Below, piece by piece: positions 61,836-64,000 of a stretch of DNA of 64,000 nt. Origin of the DNA: Saturnia japonica (Eukaryota; Arthropoda; Insecta; Lepidoptera; Saturniidae); the NCBI GenBank assembly GCA_033032175.1, contig CM065332.1, positions 1,907,501 through 1,971,500 of the forward strand. Direction: 5' to 3'. Below the pieces are notes generated by a model, which was given only the letters and a program-made list of their open reading frames with translations, made no database searches and was not told the origin of the DNA. The position numbers and the translations under genes were made by a program. Numbering within the stretch: the stretch's first letter is position 1; every line of letters starts with the position of its first letter.

Positions 61836-62484
61836 CAAATTAAAACCAGGTCACAGACGTAGAGTGTCACGTTACAAGCTCGACATCTGTAGAGTGCTTT
61901 CAGAAGGAAACGAGCGTGCGAAGAGCCCTCTAACCTATCTAACGGCCTTCTTTGAGTCTTATCATTTAATTTTAAACCAAGATACAACTATACCGATATA
62001 GTTTATATATTTATTTGGACACTTACATAATAAACAATAAAACAAGTAAAGAAAAATAGATAGAGAACATTGCTTAGTGCTACTATAATTAAAAGTGTAA
62101 ACATCATGATAAATAGAATATAACGAGTAACAAGAAACAGAAGAGAAAGCAGATTCAAAGGTAATAAACAAATAAACGACTTAAATTCTTATAATTGCTA
62201 AACTACTGTATCAATATTACTCTTCTGAGTAAAATATTTCTTTATTGCAGTAACGTAGACGTATAAAATGTCTAGCGATGTGTTATAGCACGTAATTAAA
62301 ATATTCTGTTTTTCTTTATCCATCTCGTCAAAGTAACTTATCAAGAATAACTATGAACGGCTATCGATCAACCACTGCATTAACAACTCGATTTTTTTAC
62401 GTTTAAAGAGAGGTAAGACACAGAGTTTTTTTGGAGATTTCTCTCTACTTGGTCTAATATATTCACAAAACAGAAGACCGCATA
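61836..62484. other. AT-rich intergenic DNA, no gene recognised
   Basis: The open frame at 61962-62171 (-) has no recognisable domain. Confidence 0.45.
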
Positions 62485-62600
62485 CCTATGGTATCACAAG
62501 GTGACAAACATGCATACGGCCAGCCTGATGATAAGCGGTTACTGTAGTCAATGGACACTCGTAATACCAGAGGTATCACTAACGGTGATGCTGAATTTTT
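62485..62600. repeat. Interspersed repeat, family delta, copy 2
   Basis: gcatacggccagcctgatga, taagcggttactgtagtcaa and aggtatcactaacg match 4650-4760. Confidence 0.5.
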
Positions 62601-62740
62601 TGGAGGAATCTTGAAGTGACTTGTCGTGGTTTTTATTTTTAATTAATTAACTCAGGTTTATTGACCCTAGGTATATTAAGTATTATTGGTAGCGTTTTGC
62701 GTGATATAGTTTGGTTATTGTATATAAGTGAAGTTGATTA

Positions 62741-63099
62741 TCATTATAATAATACGTGAGAAGAAAACTTCGGACACCTTTTTAAGTATATTACGTGCAC
62801 GCAAATCTGTGAGATTTGGCATGGTTAAAGTTTATATGGAAAAGGAGTGCAGAAAGCTAAAATTTATCTATAATATCTGTTATTAATATATTAAATAAAA
62901 TTAATTAATACTACGAATTGTAACCCGACCATTGCCATTGAACTTAGATCCCCCAAAATATTGACATTGTCACTCAATGAAAAGTGACAGTAAGTGATAT
63001 AATTATTCATTGTTTAGATTCATACTGCAAATGTCAAGCAGAAAATAGTCTATGATTAAAAAGTCGCTGGTCGAATTTCGATCATTGGGCGACCGCTAG
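62741..63099 (+). mobile_element. Helitron family epsilon, intact non-autonomous copy
   Basis: 359 bp. Starts TCATTATAATAATACGTGAG after A; ends with the hairpin ctggtcgaatttcgatca and GGGCGACCGCTAG followed by T. No target-site duplication. No coding. It provides the reference for the split copy 57936-59642, showing its empty sites for both insertions. Confidence 0.75.
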
Positions 63100-64000
63100 T
63101 AAATGTATATTGGTAAATCATGCATTTTGAAATGTCACCAATAACTCCTTAAATAGTTCTAACAAGAGAGCCAACATCTTGTCAGAACTTCCCACTTTGT
63201 ATATTGGAAATTTTTACGAAGGATTACAACATTGACACTGGCAAGTGCTTTCTGCGGCGCCAAAACAAGAAGAAAAAGAAGTAGAACGTGGTTCCGTCTT
63301 TGAACCCTATTCCACAAGGAGCTCTACTCACTGCAGGAAAACAACACAAGATTCTTTGGCTGCGTTCTTCTGTAAGGTGAAATTATTTCACCAGTCGGGC
63401 TGCCCCAAGTAGAGAGACATTTCTCTATGATTTCTCTATGCCCTATCTCTCAAAGCCTCTCTTACACGTAAAATATAAATTATACTACATTTTTTATAAG
63501 CTTCGTGATCTAAAGATATAATGTCCCAGCAGACTTTCTAAAATCTAGAGCCAATTACGACAACGTTTAATAGGTAACAAGTTTTCTTGTAACATAAAAG
63601 TATATGGATATGATATATCGTTTTCCGGCACTTGGATTTTGTAACGCAAAAGTGATTGCAGTTTGATAGAAAATATCTCAACTACCGGTGCGGCGGATAC
63701 GAAAGCGAACCGCTAGTGATGTGACTCTTGTTATCGAAGAGCCGTAGATGTCGATAAAAAAGCGCCGTTAAAACTTTAATAATGCGTCACGTAAAATGGA
63801 GTCATCGATATTACAAAAACTTCTATTTATAGTTAAAAATTATAATGAGCAAAAAATCTACTACTATTAGCAACAAAAAACTATTATTTGCCGAAGATTT
63901 TTAATGTTTCATTTTGTGAAGTCATTAAATAGTCTCTTGAACATCGTCTCATAAACAGAAAAATGACACAATTAATATAATATATGTTGATTTTTCACTA
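63100..64000. other. Intergenic DNA, no gene recognised
   Basis: No long open frame. Positions 63230-63340 are slightly GC-richer (tgctttctgcggcgccaaaa, gaaccctattccacaaggag) without recognised motifs. A palindromic tcatcgata/tatcgat-type sequence occurs near 63750-63810. Confidence 0.4.

Noticed and set aside
1..64000. CRISPR array, phage or bacterial operon
   Set aside because: No regularly spaced direct repeats; content is plainly eukaryotic with LINEs, SINEs and mariner.

Overview
The window looks like insect nuclear DNA, most probably Lepidoptera. It is AT-rich and gene-poor, and it is crowded with transposable elements of lepidopteran type: Jockey-clade LINEs, Lep1-like Helitrons with TC...CTAG ends, mariner and DDE elements, tRNA-derived SINEs and many MITEs. 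No complete host gene is visible. The best host-gene candidate is a first coding exon on the + strand at 23944-23997. It has 18 codons, a GTAAGT donor directly after the last codon, and a GC-richer promoter-like stretch upstream. If it is real, everything to its right would be intron or intergenic DNA. The species call is inference from repeat content.

The dominant features are three copies of one Jockey-clade non-LTR retrotransposon family, all on the - strand. Copy A (25553-31553) and copy C (51691-57633) are full length, nearly identical to each other, and open in both ORFs: a gag-like ORF1 with three zinc knuckles and an ORF2 with endonuclease and reverse transcriptase. Copy B (31566-34928) keeps the 5' UTR, a complete 663-residue ORF1, the last ~70 codons of ORF2 as non-coding sequence and the 3' UTR, but has lost the endonuclease and RT. 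It is a gag-only derivative that would need the enzyme of A or C. A and B sit head to tail at the same target site, with three copies of the target gcgacaaatgt(c). The 5' end of B carries about 14 extra nucleotides equal to the 5' end of U1 snRNA, placed exactly at the target-site junction. A 7-bp stem in the 5' UTR shows three compensatory base-pair changes between A and B/C.

Left part (1-25540): degraded repeats, LINE 3' tails, SINEs, MITEs, two Helitron copies (15891-16244, 17462-17818) and a broken DDE transposase with D-to-E spacing of 82 residues (12850-14123) whose first catalytic Asp is Tyr. Middle (34941-51679): SINEs, a 26-bp-TIR MITE (37855-38036), a ~650-bp imperfect tandem duplication (39643-40938), RTE-type RT remnants, and an inactive mariner (44810-46056) whose transposase is invaded by a CA microsatellite. 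Right part (57645-64000): a Helitron (57936-59642) interrupted by a second Helitron and by a Tigger/pogo-like element with TA duplications, palindromic MITEs, and an intact 359-bp Helitron copy (62741-63099) that shows the empty site.

Gag from A, B or C could package RNA, and ORF2 from A or C could mobilise B, whose UTRs are close to theirs while its ORF1 has diverged. The other elements show no intact enzyme.
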